The notes under the pieces: generated by a model
The model's database searches: none
Told to the model about the DNA's origin: nothing
Seen by the model: only the letters and a program-made list of their open reading frames with translations
Origin: an uncultured Treponema sp.
GTDB lineage: Bacteria; Spirochaetota; Spirochaetia; Treponematales; Treponemataceae
Length of the DNA stretch: 64,000 nt
Direction: 5' to 3'
Assembly: GCA_945877425.1 (NCBI GenBank)
Contig: CAMCRZ010000002.1
Coordinates: 155,553 to 219,552, forward strand
Shown: positions 63,271 to 64,000 of the stretch, piece after piece
Numbering within the stretch: the first letter of the stretch is position 1
Layout: each line of letters opens with the position of its first letter
Made by a program: the position numbers and the translations under genes

Positions 63271-63663
63271 ATGAAAACAATCGTAACAAAAATTACAGTA
63301 GCACTTTTTGCATTGATGATGGTTGCATCTTTAGCATCTTGCGGTAAGAAACCAGGAAAAGGTGATGTATATCGTTATGAAAATGTAGAAGATGAAGGAG
63401 ATGGATATGTTTACCGTGAAGTAGCAGAAATTCGCTTTTTAAACGACAAGGATGTTGAACTTTGGGAAGCCGACTATTATGATGATGAAGAAGAAGAAAA
63501 GCAGTTAGAGCTCTAGGCTAAAGGTACATACACTGTTGATAAAAAAGCTTTGAAAGTTAGATTCCTTATTGAAGGTGGCAGCTCAGTTGTTGAGTGTCCT
63601 TATGCAGTAGATTTATCAGTTATTGTTGTAGATGGGCAGACTTTTAAGAAAGTAAGCAAATAA
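63271..63663 (+). pseudogene. Small lipoprotein gene interrupted by an in-frame TAG
   Basis: The track ORF ends at 81 aa (TAG at 63514-63516). The same frame continues for 48 sense codons to TAA at 63661-63663 (AKGTYTVDKKALKVRF, ECPYAVDLSVIVVDGQTFKKV). The whole would be about 130 aa: a lipoprotein signal peptide with lipobox LASC (Cys about 24), an acidic stretch (DDEEEE) and a beta-rich domain. The stop falls between LEL and AKG, where a Gln codon CAG would need one change to give TAG. AAGGAG precedes the ATG. It could be a fresh nonsense mutation, a sequence error or suppressed amber. The function is unknown. Confidence 0.75.
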
Positions 63664-63688
63664 CTGCTTTATAACCATCAGGTGAAAT

Positions 63689-63727
63689 AAGGGTGCTGTC
63701 CAAAAGAAAGGTCAGCCCCTTTTTTTT
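63689..63727 (+). terminator. Rho-independent terminator after the lipoprotein gene
   Basis: AAGGGTGCTG pairs with CAGCCCCTT (one bulged T) and is followed by a run of eight T. Confidence 0.8.
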
Positions 63728-64000
63728 AAACAAAACCGTAAGTTTTTACCGGCTTCCACTTCTTTCTGCAATTTTCGCAATGAAATTCTAACCACCTCCC
63801 AGGCTGTCTAACAACTCAACTTAACGGTAAAGCCCCTCTCGCAAAGCCTGCACTCTCCGGCAAGAACAGGCGGCACCGCTACAGCGTACTTACTCACCAG
63901 CTGCATCTTCTTCCAAAACGCTGCACGTAAGCGTACACTGTTCTTCCAAAGCACCAGCCGAAAAAGTTAAAGCCTTCACTTCCTTGCAAAGCCCTTCTCG
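63728..64000. other. Non-coding C-rich end of window with spaced repeat
   Basis: No convincing ORF is seen. Base composition shifts to C-rich on the + strand compared with the AT-rich surroundings. A 13-mer (AAAGCCCCTCTCG at 63829-63841, AAAGCCCTTCTCG at 63988-64000) recurs with a 159-bp period. GTCTAAC (63806-63812) and ACTTAAC (63819-63825), 6 nt apart, fit the RYYYAAC core of an integron attC half-site, but the partner arm is not visible. Confidence 0.35.

Noticed and set aside
1-64000. CRISPR arrays, rRNA and tRNA genes, transposases, prophage genes
   Set aside because: I looked in all intergenic stretches and at all track ORFs. No repeat-spacer arrays, cloverleaf-like segments, transposase or phage genes were recognised.

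Overview
The window looks like chromosomal DNA from a spirochaete, most likely a host-associated Treponema. It is AT-rich. It carries the spirochaete-type flagellar export/motor operon (flbD-motAB-fliLMY-fliOPQR-flhBAFG-fliA) and a spirochaete-type V-ATPase operon (E-DUF2764-A-B-D-I-K). It also has FliY instead of a short FliN, several glycosyltransferases, and a large chemoreceptor. I could not run database searches, so assignments rest on recognisable motifs, length, gene order and context.

Layout. (1) 1-1535: the edge of an ABC-2-type ATPase gene and RNase Z. (2) 1690-11523: rfbD, then a sugar-sensing and uptake island. The island has a membrane-anchored YtfQ-like binding protein, a LytS/YesM-type kinase and an AraC-type response regulator on the + strand. 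These converge on a YtfQRT-YjfF-like ABC importer on the - strand. A perfect 21-bp tandem repeat upstream of the importer promoter is a candidate target for the regulator. (3) 11737-14927: rfbB, rfbA and a GT8-like glycosyltransferase gene broken by one in-frame TAA. (4) 15147-17240: a Cache-domain chemoreceptor. (5) 17363-30570: an envelope-glycopolymer cluster. It has UDP-glucose dehydrogenase, a 902-aa fusion of a YidC/Oxa1-like domain with a sulfatase/phosphotransferase domain, a CDP-glycerol-phosphotransferase-like protein, a PntC/LicC-like cytidylyltransferase with a shortened aminotransferase tail, three GT4 glycosyltransferases, a WbaP-type initiating phosphoglycosyltransferase and an Omp85-like barrel. 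(6) 30586-32786: a TPR periplasmic protein and ispG. (7) 32932-40490: V-ATPase operon. (8) 40545-41585: galM. (9) 41779-59662: a single long - strand flagellar operon of 19 genes. (10) 59900-61989: an OmpR-type two-component system. (11) 61968-63126: miaA and rpoZ. (12) 63271-64000: a small lipoprotein gene broken by an in-frame TAG, a terminator, and a C-rich non-coding end with spaced repeats.

Cross-cutting observations. Seven first-of-unit genes (rnz, rfbA, the GT8-like gene, wbaP, galM, flbD and the 59900 response regulator) have a sigma-70-like promoter whose -10 box lies only 6 to 11 nt before the ATG. This predicts leaderless or nearly leaderless mRNAs, and none of the seven has a Shine-Dalgarno sequence. 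Other units (rfbD, the importer, the chemoreceptor) have conventional leaders, and many downstream genes have clear ribosome sites. The rml genes are scattered and no rmlC is seen. The glycopolymer cluster shows no flippase, polymerase or ABC exporter within the window.
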